From Desulfobacterales bacterium (GTDB lineage: Bacteria; Desulfobacterota; Desulfobacteria; Desulfobacterales; Desulfobacteraceae), in contig JAKSBB010001094.1 in NCBI GenBank assembly GCA_022361315.1, positions 1 to 8,577 on the forward strand: a DNA stretch of 8,577 bases. The letters are read 5' to 3'. Below are positions 1-5,263 of the stretch, in pieces. Made by a program: the position numbers and the translations under genes. The notes below the pieces were generated by a model that was not told the DNA's origin, did no database searches, and saw only the letters and a list, made by a program, of their open reading frames with translations. The stretch's first letter is position 1. Each line of letters opens with the position of its first letter.

Positions 1-774
1 CTTATAAATAAAGATGCCCACAAAGAGGGTGTAAAAGATGGAGACAATGGCCGCTTCCGTTGGGGTGAAAAAACCGGTGTAAATACCGCCCAGGATAATG
101 ATGGGGGTCAGCAGGGCCCAGAAGCCCTCTTTCATGGTTTTTGTCACCGTGCCCACGGAGAGGGTATTGCCGTCTCCCTGGTAATTTTTCTGCCGGGACC
201 GGATATAGTTCATGGTCATCAGGCCCACCGCCAGCAATATACCGGGGATGAAGCCTGCAATAAAAAGATCGGCAATGGACTGGGAGGCGGTTACCCCGTA
301 AATAACCATGGGGATCGAGGGCGGAATCACCACGCCCAGGCCGCCGGAAGATGAGGTGACGGCACCGGCATATCCCCGGTGGTACCCGTGGCGCATCATG
401 GCCGGGATCATGAGCATCCCCACCGCAGCCGTGGTGGCGGGACCGGACCCTGAAATAGCACCGAAGAAAAGGCAGGATAAAATGGTGGATGCGGCCATAC
501 CACCGGTAAAAGGTCCGGCCAGGGATTCAGCCACGGCCACCAGCCGCCGTGAAATACCGGCGGATTCCATCAATGCACCGGACAGAATAAAGGCCGGCAG
601 GGCCATGATGGGAAAAGAGTTCACCGAGGTATAGGCAATCTCCACCAGCCCTTCCAGGGGTTTGCCCGAGAAGAACATGCCGCCCATGGCAGCCGCCCCA
701 AGGGACAGGGTGATGGGCGCGCCCATAAGGAGCAGCCCCACAAAGGTCAAAAAGATAATGGCGGTTACACTCAT
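1..774 (-). CDS. dctM: TRAP transporter large permease subunit DctM (partial, C-terminus beyond the window edge)
   Basis: Large membrane subunit of a tripartite ATP-independent periplasmic transporter. It forms the ion-coupled translocation path in the inner membrane. The 258 visible residues are the N-terminal part of a family normally about 425-430 long, so roughly the last 170 residues are outside the window. Family signatures are plain: FFGAISGSGPATTAAVG at about residues 103-119, the PPSIPMVIYG loop at 151-160, and GIYTGFFTPTEAA at 230-242. Hydrophobic helices alternate with short loops throughout, and nothing breaks the frame. The start is the ATG whose last three bases also form the dctQ stop (ATGA overlap), which implies translational coupling to the small permease subunit. 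The substrate cannot be read from this subunit. The family assignment is secure. Confidence 0.95.
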   Translation of the reverse strand, partial: MSVTAIIFLTFVGLLLMGAPITLSLGAAAMGGMFFSGKPLEGLVEIAYTSVNSFPIMALPAFILSGALMESAGISRRLVAVAESLAGPFTGGMAASTILSCLFFGAISGSGPATTAAVGMLMIPAMMRHGYHRGYAGAVTSSSGGLGVVIPPSIPMVIYGVTASQSIADLFIAGFIPGILLAVGLMTMNYIRSRQKNYQGDGNTLSVGTVTKTMKEGFWALLTPIIILGGIYTGFFTPTEAAIVSIFYTLFVGIFIYK

Positions 775-1364
775 GGGGTCACCCCGCTTTCAGCATCGTC
801 GCCGGTATCGATCTGATCGACATCTGCCAGTTCAATATGGAAAATATACTTCATTATGTTGACCTGGATGATCCGTATGGTCATCAGGGTGAATGCAATG
901 GGAAAAATAAGAAAAATATAGGCCATGATCCAGTCCAGGGTGGGCGAGTATTCAGGAAACTCAAAGCCCTCACGCACCACATTGATGCTGTAGTAAATCA
1001 TGACACAGTTGAATACGATCCACACCAGGTCGGACAGCAGTGTGGAAATGTTTCCCACGATTTTGGGAAAGATTTTAAACTGAAAGGTGACCCGGTTGTG
1101 GGCCGCCAGGCGTGCCGCATAGGTGGCCCCGAAAAAGACGAACCAGACAAAGGCGAATCTGGACAATTCTTCACCCCAGGGCAGAGATGCAGGCAGGGGA
1201 TAATGTTCAAGAACGGGGATAAACTCTGAAAGAAAATCCACCCCGCCGAAGACGATCCTTAATACGATCTGCAAAAAGAGCAGACAGACAAAAAAGACCA
1301 GCAGGACCTGGCAGATATAACTCTCGATATTATCCAGGAAATGTACAATTTTTTTTGATTGCAT
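771..1364 (-). CDS. dctQ: TRAP transporter small permease subunit DctQ
   Basis: Small membrane subunit of the TRAP transporter, which pairs with DctM and docks the solute-binding protein. The 197 residues show four hydrophobic segments, at about 17-39, 68-86, 104-128 and 143-165. The family hallmark WGEELSRFAFVWFVFFGA lies at 63-80, followed by an Arg/His stretch (AARLAAHNRVT) and the SPTLDWIMAYIFLIFP segment at 140-155. The loop between helices 1 and 2 (about 40-62) is longer than in many DctQ proteins and is rich in Pro and aromatic residues. The acidic C-terminal tail (about 179-197) is probably cytoplasmic. A GGAG seven bases ahead of the ATG supports the start. It follows dctP after 67 bases and overlaps dctM by four. 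Confidence 0.93.
   Translation of the reverse strand: MQSKKIVHFLDNIESYICQVLLVFFVCLLFLQIVLRIVFGGVDFLSEFIPVLEHYPLPASLPWGEELSRFAFVWFVFFGATYAARLAAHNRVTFQFKIFPKIVGNISTLLSDLVWIVFNCVMIYYSINVVREGFEFPEYSPTLDWIMAYIFLIFPIAFTLMTIRIIQVNIMKYIFHIELADVDQIDTGDDAESGVTP
775..785 (-). promoter_or_regulatory. dctM ribosome binding site inside a GGGGT/ACCCC palindrome
   Basis: Immediately upstream of the dctM ATG the minus strand reads GGGGTGACCCC. The GGGGTGA part resembles the ribosome-binding consensus GGAGGTGA, and its G-run is complementary to the CCCC that follows. A small hairpin could therefore hide the site until ribosomes finishing dctQ open it, which would tie dctM translation to dctQ translation. The palindrome is visible; the coupling role is inference. 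Confidence 0.35.
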
Positions 1365-1391
1365 AGGGATACTCCAACAGACGAATTAGGT

Positions 1392-1422
1392 CCTGCCCGG
1401 CACGGGGTGCGTACCGGGCAGG
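1392..1422 (-). other. Stem-loop between dctP and dctQ
   Basis: A perfect 9-bp stem (CCTGCCCGG / CCGGGCAGG) encloses a 13-base loop that can itself fold as GCAC-GGG-GTGC. It lies 9 bases after the dctP stop and 27 bases before dctQ. On the transcribed strand no T-run follows, so it is not a classical intrinsic terminator. In binding-protein-dependent transport operons such stems often protect the upstream mRNA from 3' decay, so the binding protein is made in excess over the membrane subunits. That role is inferred here from position. Confidence 0.6.
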
Positions 1423-1431
1423 CAGTAGAGA

Positions 1432-2427
1432 TTAATGTCCCAGTGCTTTGACAACTTCGTCAACAGCAGGCTTTCCGCCGACTGAATCATAGAACTTGGG
1501 CCATACCTTGTCCATGGCAAGTTTAACCCACTGGTCTTCGTCTTCGATCTCCATGTGCTCAACACCCTTCTTGATCATGTTCTGCTTGGCCGTTTCAGCC
1601 TCGGTAACGCTGAACAGCAGGTTGTACTGCTGGGCTTCGATGCCGGCACGGGTAAACATGGCCTGGTCTTCGGCAGACAGGGATTTGAAGAATTTTTCAC
1701 CGAAGATCAGCGGCTGCAGGGAGAAGAGGTAGTGAACTTCAGAGGTGTACTTCTGAACTTCGTAGAATTTCATGGCATAGTTGGCCACGTGGGGGTTGTC
1801 CTGGCCGTCTACAACTCTCTGCTGCAGGGCGGTAAAGGTTTCAGGCCACGCCATGGGAACAGGTTCGGCACCCAGGGCTTTCCAGGTTTCGATCATGATG
1901 GCGTTCTTGGGAACTCTGAGTTTGAGGCCCTTGAGGTCTGCCAGGGTCTTCACCGGTTTTTTGGAGTTGGTCAGTACACGGAAGTTGGAATAGCCCCATC
2001 CCATGAGGCGGACGCCGGCTTCCTTGATCAGGATGTCACGCCACTGATCGCCCAGGGCGCCGGTGGTGACTTTAACGGCATCGTTAAAGTTCTGGATCAG
2101 GTACGGCAGGGTGAGTACGCCCACGGATTTAGAAAAGGGGGTGATGTTGTTGATGGCAACAACCGCACCGTCAATGGAACCCCTGCGGGCATCCTTCACC
2201 ATTTTCTGCTCGTCACCAAGCTGGCCGGCAGGGAAAATATCAACTTTATATTTTCCGGCACTTGCCTCTTCCACAATGGCCTTGAACCGGAGTGCAAGTA
2301 CACCCTGATCCGAATCAATGGGATCGCCAAGTCCGATCTTCAGGGTTTTCCCGGCCATGGCCGCACCGGGCACCATCAGGGCTGCCAGAAAAAGAATAAG
2401 TACTCCGATTAATGTTACGCGTTTCAT
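1432..2427 (-). CDS. dctP: TRAP transporter periplasmic solute-binding protein, DctP family
   Basis: Periplasmic binding protein that captures the substrate and delivers it to DctQM. It is 331 residues long, the usual length. The signal peptide is clear: MKR, a hydrophobic core, then AMA before the predicted cleavage at about residue 25/26. The mature protein shows the DctP fold landmarks: DIFPAGQLGDEQKMVKDARRGSIDG (63-87), a FRVLTNSKKPVKTLADLKG segment (149-167), the conserved LKLRVP Arg at 171 that in characterised DctP proteins grips a substrate carboxylate, and TALQQRVVDGQDNP (199-212). The Arg implies an organic-acid ligand, which is a family inference; the exact substrate is unknown. 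AAGGAGGA six bases before the ATG is a strong ribosome site. It is the first operon gene, preceded by a long leader with a terminator-like hairpin (see 2511-2542). Confidence 0.95.
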   Translation of the reverse strand: MKRVTLIGVLILFLAALMVPGAAMAGKTLKIGLGDPIDSDQGVLALRFKAIVEEASAGKYKVDIFPAGQLGDEQKMVKDARRGSIDGAVVAINNITPFSKSVGVLTLPYLIQNFNDAVKVTTGALGDQWRDILIKEAGVRLMGWGYSNFRVLTNSKKPVKTLADLKGLKLRVPKNAIMIETWKALGAEPVPMAWPETFTALQQRVVDGQDNPHVANYAMKFYEVQKYTSEVHYLFSLQPLIFGEKFFKSLSAEDQAMFTRAGIEAQQYNLLFSVTEAETAKQNMIKKGVEHMEIEDEDQWVKLAMDKVWPKFYDSVGGKPAVDEVVKALGH

Positions 2428-2510
2428 ACATCCTCCTTGTAAAAATTTAAAAATACCACTTCTCTTTTAACTTTAAGAAGCGTCAATGTCACACCCGTAA
2501 ACCCGACTAT

Positions 2511-2542
2511 AAAAAAACCGGAATGCCACACCGCACCCGGTT
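2511..2542 (-). terminator. Intrinsic terminator or attenuator in the dctP leader
   Basis: Read on the minus strand, AACCGG and CCGGTT pair across a 15-base loop in which TGC and GCA can pair further. The 3' arm runs straight into a T-run (seven T in total, about five unpaired). This is the standard form of a rho-independent terminator. It lies 84 bases upstream of the dctP start and in the same direction, so it either ends a short upstream transcript or works as a conditional attenuator. The 5' arm starts only two bases after the stop codon of a 29-codon open frame, so a ribosome at that stop would prevent the hairpin from forming. Confidence 0.6.
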
Positions 2543-2544
2543 CA

Positions 2545-2634
2545 TTATCCATACAGAAAGAAGCGACCAAATCCTTCCGGCGGCCACAAAAACATAGAAT
2601 TTCGCAAGCGTTTTTCAGTCATCTTCTCTATCAT
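2545..2634 (-). CDS. Candidate 29-residue leader peptide or small protein upstream of dctP
   Basis: The frame starts at an ATG and encodes 29 residues: a charged first third (MIEKMTEKRLRNS) and an aromatic, Pro/Gly-rich remainder (FLWPPEGFGRFF, ending LYG). An AGAGGAG ribosome site lies 3-5 bases ahead of the ATG, which is rather close. A promoter-like TTGACA-N17-TAAAGA sits upstream, and a terminator hairpin begins two bases after the TAA. I recognise no family. The combination of promoter, ribosome site, short frame and terminator suits either a leader peptide controlling dctPQM or a short independent transcript. So short a frame can also occur by chance. Confidence 0.4.
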   Translation of the reverse strand: MIEKMTEKRLRNSMFLWPPEGFGRFFLYG

Positions 2635-2661
2635 ACACTCCTCTTCAATCTGTGTTTGTAA

Positions 2662-2690
2662 TCTTTATCGGCAACGAAAAAAGATGTCAA
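2662..2690 (-). promoter_or_regulatory. Promoter for the dctP leader transcript (sigma70-type)
   Basis: On the minus strand a perfect TTGACA is followed after 17 bases by TAAAGA, a weak -10 that keeps the leading TA and one further match to TATAAT. Upstream is a strongly A/T-rich tract that could act as an UP element. Transcription would start near 2655 and run through the 29-codon frame and hairpin towards dctP. This is the best promoter candidate for the TRAP operon in the gap. A weaker extended -10 (TGGTATTTT, 2450-2458) lies closer to dctP but lacks a good -35. Confidence 0.5.
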
Positions 2691-2692
2691 GG

Positions 2693-2748
2693 ATTTTATA
2701 AAATATGTTAAAACAAATTTTATAAAACTTAAAATACTATTGTTTTAA
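2693..2748 (+). repeat. AT-rich repeat cluster between dctP and the permease gene
   Basis: The 11-mer ATTTTATAAAA occurs twice, at 2693-2703 and 2717-2727, in direct orientation 24 bases apart. Each copy contains the self-complementary TTTTATAAAA. A 9-bp inverted repeat (TTAAAACAA at 2708-2716, TTGTTTTAA at 2740-2748) is woven through them. The cluster abuts the -35 of the dctP promoter, so it could be an operator for a regulator of either divergent unit or simply an UP element. Low-complexity AT sequence gives such matches easily, so the regulatory reading is tentative. I could not identify a convincing plus-strand promoter for the permease gene in 2700-2869. Confidence 0.35.
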
Positions 2749-2859
2749 GCAAGTTATAAAATTGGCAGCAAAACTTCCCGGGATGAATCCAGATTTATAT
2801 CCGGGCGTCTTGAAAAAAAAAGCGTTTCGTCTCAGTATGGCAGTGAACATAAATATGTC

Positions 2860-2864
2860 GGAGG
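2860..2864 (+). promoter_or_regulatory. Ribosome binding site that fixes the permease start at 2870
   Basis: GGAGG lies five bases before the ATG at 2870. The frame stays open upstream to a TTG at 2762 and contains other ATGs at 2783, 2837 and 2855, but none of these has a comparable site. Translation of that upstream stretch is charged and unlike the start of a membrane permease. Confidence 0.7.
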
Positions 2865-2869
2865 CCGGG

Positions 2870-3745
2870 ATGAAACCGATTCACTCAGTTGTTGCCGCCA
2901 GCCTGTGGATGACTGGCACCCTCTTTTCCTTTGCCGCCATGGCCGTGGGCGGCAGGGAGTTGTCCCAGGAACTTTCCACCTTCCAGATCTTATTTTACCG
3001 AAGCCTGGTGGGATTGTTCATTGTTCTGGGAATTGTGCGGTTTAACAGCCGGGGCAAAGCAGGCTTCTGGCTTCCCACCCGGAAATTCGGGCTGCACGCG
3101 GTACGGAACCTGGCCCATTTCGGGGGGCAGTTTGGCTGGTTTTACGGTATCGCCTATATCTCCCTGGCAGAGGTATTTGCCATTGAGTTCACCCTGCCGG
3201 TATGGACGGCCATTCTGGCCCTGGTTCTTCTGGGGGAACGGCTCACAGGTCCCAGACTTGTGGCAGTGGGGTTAGGAATCACCGGCATGCTGATCATCCT
3301 GCGGCCGGGATTGGGGGTAATGAACACGGCTTCCCTTGCCGTTCTGTTCGGCGCGATCTGTTATGCCCTGTCCCACACCCTGACCAAAAAGATCACCCGG
3401 TACGACCCGCCCCTGACCATTCTCTTTTACATGACTTTGATCCAGCTGCCCATCGGCTTTGCCTTGTCCATTGAAGGATTTCACATCCCGGGTCTTTCAG
3501 CCTGGCCCTGGGTACTTGTGGTGGGGGTGACGGCGTTGTCCGGTCATTATTGTATGGCCCGGGCGCTGAAAATTGCCCCGGCAACCGTGGTGGTGCCCAT
3601 GGATTTCCTCCGGCTGCCCCTGATTGCCTTCGTAGGATTTATGATATACAACGAATCTCTGGATGTTTTCGTCTTTATAGGTGCCCTGGTCATGCTGGGG
3701 GGCAACCTTGTCAACGTCCGCGCCGAACAGAAATCAACCGGTTAA
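2870..3745 (+). CDS. EamA/DMT-superfamily permease (ten-helix metabolite transporter)
   Basis: Inner-membrane carrier of the drug/metabolite transporter superfamily. With the start at 2870 it is 291 residues, the usual size, and has two EamA repeats at about 6-146 and 155-285, each of five hydrophobic helices. Repeat 1 ends with the typical EFTLPVWTAILALVLLGERL stretch (106-125) followed by GLGITGMLIILRPG (134-147). Repeat 2 has the matching ALKIAPATVVVPMDFLRLP and YNESLDVFVFIGALVMLGG segments. The family moves amino acids, nucleotides, S-adenosylmethionine or other small solutes, usually exporting them; sequence alone does not show which. It is transcribed away from the TRAP operon. The thioesterase follows 56 bases later on the same strand with no obvious terminator between, so the two may share a transcript. 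Confidence 0.88.
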   Translation: MKPIHSVVAASLWMTGTLFSFAAMAVGGRELSQELSTFQILFYRSLVGLFIVLGIVRFNSRGKAGFWLPTRKFGLHAVRNLAHFGGQFGWFYGIAYISLAEVFAIEFTLPVWTAILALVLLGERLTGPRLVAVGLGITGMLIILRPGLGVMNTASLAVLFGAICYALSHTLTKKITRYDPPLTILFYMTLIQLPIGFALSIEGFHIPGLSAWPWVLVVGVTALSGHYCMARALKIAPATVVVPMDFLRLPLIAFVGFMIYNESLDVFVFIGALVMLGGNLVNVRAEQKSTG

Positions 3746-3801
3746 GATCAGGGTGATAACAGTGAAACTTACAATTGAATAACCTTAAGGATACCATAGC
3801 C

Positions 3802-4689
3802 ATGACGGAATGCTTCGACGGTAACGTACTGGAAGAACTGCTGGGGCTGCTGAAGCTGGAAAAGATCGAGGAAAACATCTACCGGGGGCAAAGCCAGGAT
3901 CTTGGTTTCGGCAATGTGTTCGGGGGCCAGGTGCTGGGTCAGGCACTGAGTGCGGCCTCCCGCACAGTGGATGATGAATTCAACGCCCACAGCCTCCACG
4001 GCTACTTCATGCGGGCGGGGGATGCCTCCCTGCCCATCGTCTATACAGTGGACTGCCTCAGAGACGGCCGGTCCTTTGCCACCCGAGGGGTCAAAGCCGT
4101 CCAGAAAGGCCGGACCATATTCTCCATGTCCGCTTCCTTCCACAAAGGGGAACAGGGGTACGCCCACCAGGACCCCATGCCCGACATTGAAGGCCCGGAG
4201 GGCATTGAGCCCGAGGTGGATATGGCCAGACGGCTGTCCGACCGGATCCCGCCCAAGATCCTGGAAAAACTGCTCTGCAGAAAACCCATTGAAATCCGGG
4301 TGGTCAATCCGGTAAATCCCTTTGACCCCAAGCCGATGCCCCCGGCCAAGTACATCTGGTTCCGGGCCATCGATAAAATCCCGGATGATGCCGCCATCCA
4401 CCGTTATATGCTGGCCTATGCTTCGGACTTTCACCTGGTGTCCACCGCCCTGTACCCCCACGGCAAAACCTTCTGGTCTCCGGATATGCAGGTGGCCAGC
4501 CTGGATCATGCCATCTGGTTCCACCGGGATTTCAGGATGGACGACTGGCTGCTCCATGTGACCCGGAGTCCCAGTGCGGAAGGGGGCCGCGGCGTCAACT
4601 TCGGTTCCATTTATACCCGGGACGGAACACTTGTGGCCAGCGTGGCCCAGGAAGGATTGCTCCGGCAGCTTCACCCGAAGAAAAGCTGA
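3802..4689 (+). CDS. tesB: Acyl-CoA thioesterase II (TesB-like)
   Basis: Hydrolyses acyl-CoA to free fatty acid and CoA in the cytoplasm. It is 295 residues from the ATG at 3802, close to E. coli TesB (286), and has the double hot-dog architecture. The N-terminal hot dog includes YRGQSQDLGFGNVFGGQVLGQAL (27-49) and HSLHGYFMRAGDASLPIVY (63-81). The C-terminal one includes YASDFHLVSTALYPHG, ASLDHAIWFHR and VASVAQEGLLRQ. By alignment from memory with the E. coli Asp-Thr-Gln catalytic set, the equivalents are Asp209, Ser233 (in place of Thr) and Gln283. Ser is a conservative change, so activity is likely. A TTG at 3775 would add nine residues, but it has no better ribosome site, whereas AAGGA lies ten bases before the ATG. 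A palindromic repeat sits just downstream. Confidence 0.92.
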   Translation: MTECFDGNVLEELLGLLKLEKIEENIYRGQSQDLGFGNVFGGQVLGQALSAASRTVDDEFNAHSLHGYFMRAGDASLPIVYTVDCLRDGRSFATRGVKAVQKGRTIFSMSASFHKGEQGYAHQDPMPDIEGPEGIEPEVDMARRLSDRIPPKILEKLLCRKPIEIRVVNPVNPFDPKPMPPAKYIWFRAIDKIPDDAAIHRYMLAYASDFHLVSTALYPHGKTFWSPDMQVASLDHAIWFHRDFRMDDWLLHVTRSPSAEGGRGVNFGSIYTRDGTLVASVAQEGLLRQLHPKKS

Positions 4690-4711
4690 TATACAGCAGC
4701 ACAATTGACTT

Positions 4712-4765
4712 ACCACGAAGAGCACGAAGGACGGTCTTCTTCGCGTCCTTCGTGCTCTTCGTGGT
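4712..4765. repeat. 22-bp near-perfect palindrome built from CACGAAG units
   Basis: The arms 4712-4733 and 4744-4765 are exact reverse complements around a 10-base centre. Each arm is itself two copies of a 9-base unit, CACGAAG plus two purines (CACGAAG at 4714 and 4723, CTTCGTG at 4748 and 4757). It begins 22 bases after the thioesterase stop. In RNA it would form a very stable hairpin, but neither strand has a proper T-run after it, so it fits poorly as an intrinsic terminator and better as a REP-like dispersed palindrome or mRNA 3'-end stabiliser. The structure is certain; the class is inferred. Confidence 0.8.
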
Positions 4766-4907
4766 TTACTCCAAATTATAATTCACTGCACCTACTAAAA
4801 CCCGGATGCAGACCGTTGCAAACATCTTCGCACGCACCTCAACAATCAGGCGATTTCGTAATTCACAGCGATGTCGTTTGATTCTAATTAAATTCGGTTT
4901 TTACCGT

Positions 4908-5009
4908 TTACCGCCGCCTTCTAATGGTCACAGGTTGGTATGGCCTGGAAGGCACAGCCGCGATAACAGACAGGGACAATAAAATAATGCTCATCATCAG
5001 TAATGTCAT
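4908..5009 (-). CDS. Candidate 33-residue single-pass membrane microprotein
   Basis: This minus-strand frame lies inside the 574-base gap between the thioesterase and the HD-GYP gene. It encodes 33 residues: a hydrophobic segment from about 2 to 19 (MTLLMMSIILLSLSVIAAV), then PSRPYQPVTI and a terminal run of four Arg. The pattern of one helix followed by a positive tail suits a small inner-membrane protein with its C-terminus in the cytoplasm. AAAGGGG lies six bases before the ATG, and TTGAAA-N16-TATACT is placed about 60 bases upstream, so transcription and translation signals are both present. I recognise no family and no partner gene. No clear terminator follows. The signals make it better than a chance frame, but conservation is unknown. 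Confidence 0.45.
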   Translation of the reverse strand: MTLLMMSIILLSLSVIAAVPSRPYQPVTIRRRR

Positions 5010-5073
5010 GTGTAACCCCTTTCATTCGGTTTAGGGTTATTAATACGGTCAGCAAGATGTGTGCTTTCCTTAT

Positions 5074-5101
5074 AGTATAATCTTCTCTCAAATTATTTCA
5101 A
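5074..5101 (-). promoter_or_regulatory. Promoter for the 33-residue membrane ORF
   Basis: On the minus strand TTGAAA (5101-5096) and TATACT (5079-5074) are 16 bases apart, five of six matches each to the sigma70 consensus. Predicted start is near 5067, giving a leader of roughly 58 bases to the ATG at 5009. The plus strand also reads TATAAT at 5076-5081 but has no matching -35. Confidence 0.45.
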
Positions 5102-5163
5102 CCACTCATTCTCGCGGGGGCATTTTCCACTATTCTTTTCCACCGCTGTCGTGCGTTCTTTTA

Positions 5164-5192
5164 TTGACAGGAAGGAGAACGGTAGGTATGAC
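5164..5192 (+). promoter_or_regulatory. Promoter for the REC-REC-HD-GYP gene
   Basis: A perfect TTGACA (5164-5169) is followed after 17 bases by TATGAC (5187-5192), a four-of-six -10. Transcription would begin near 5199, about 65 bases before the ATG at 5264. No other promoter-like pair of this quality points toward the gene. Confidence 0.5.
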
Positions 5193-5263
5193 TTCTCAGG
5201 GCAGGCCGTAATTGTCGGCATCGGGTACTCAAAGAGATTCATAGAAAAGGCATCGGACTGAGA

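Noticed and set aside
1555..2412. Long open frame (about 285 codons) on the plus strand opposite dctP
   Set aside because: It lies wholly antisense to a clear signal-peptide binding protein, has no ribosome site, and its translation shows no recognisable motif. Codon bias of GC-rich genes commonly leaves the opposite strand open.
1..2427. Possibility that this is a TAXI-type or sialic-acid TRAP system
   Set aside because: DctQ and DctM are separate genes with a DctP-type binding protein carrying the LKLRVP Arg motif. There is no DctQM fusion, no TAXI signature and no sialic-acid genes nearby.
2777..2805. Imperfect hairpin CCCGGGAT / ATCCGGG ahead of the permease gene
   Set aside because: It has a bulge and a 14-base loop, no T-run follows, and there is no clear riboswitch-like structure around it.
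2762..2869. N-terminal extension of the EamA permease by 36 residues from TTG 2762
   Set aside because: GGAGG five bases before ATG 2870 and the onset of the first membrane helix favour the shorter protein. The extension is charged and has no ribosome site.
3769..4725. Minus-strand open frame of about 318 codons opposite the thioesterase gene
   Set aside because: The thioesterase frame carries all TesB family motifs. The antisense frame starts inside the palindrome region and shows no family features.
4806..4982. Plus-strand frame of 58 codons in the 574-base gap, starting ATG at 4806
   Set aside because: There is no ribosome site, the composition is strongly Arg-rich and shadow-like, and it overlaps the better supported 33-residue minus-strand frame.
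5188..5211. Seven-codon plus-strand frame after GGAAGGAG, upstream of the HD-GYP gene
   Set aside because: Its ATG coincides with the predicted -10 hexamer of the TTGACA-N17-TATGAC promoter, so it would not be transcribed from that promoter. It is too short to judge otherwise.
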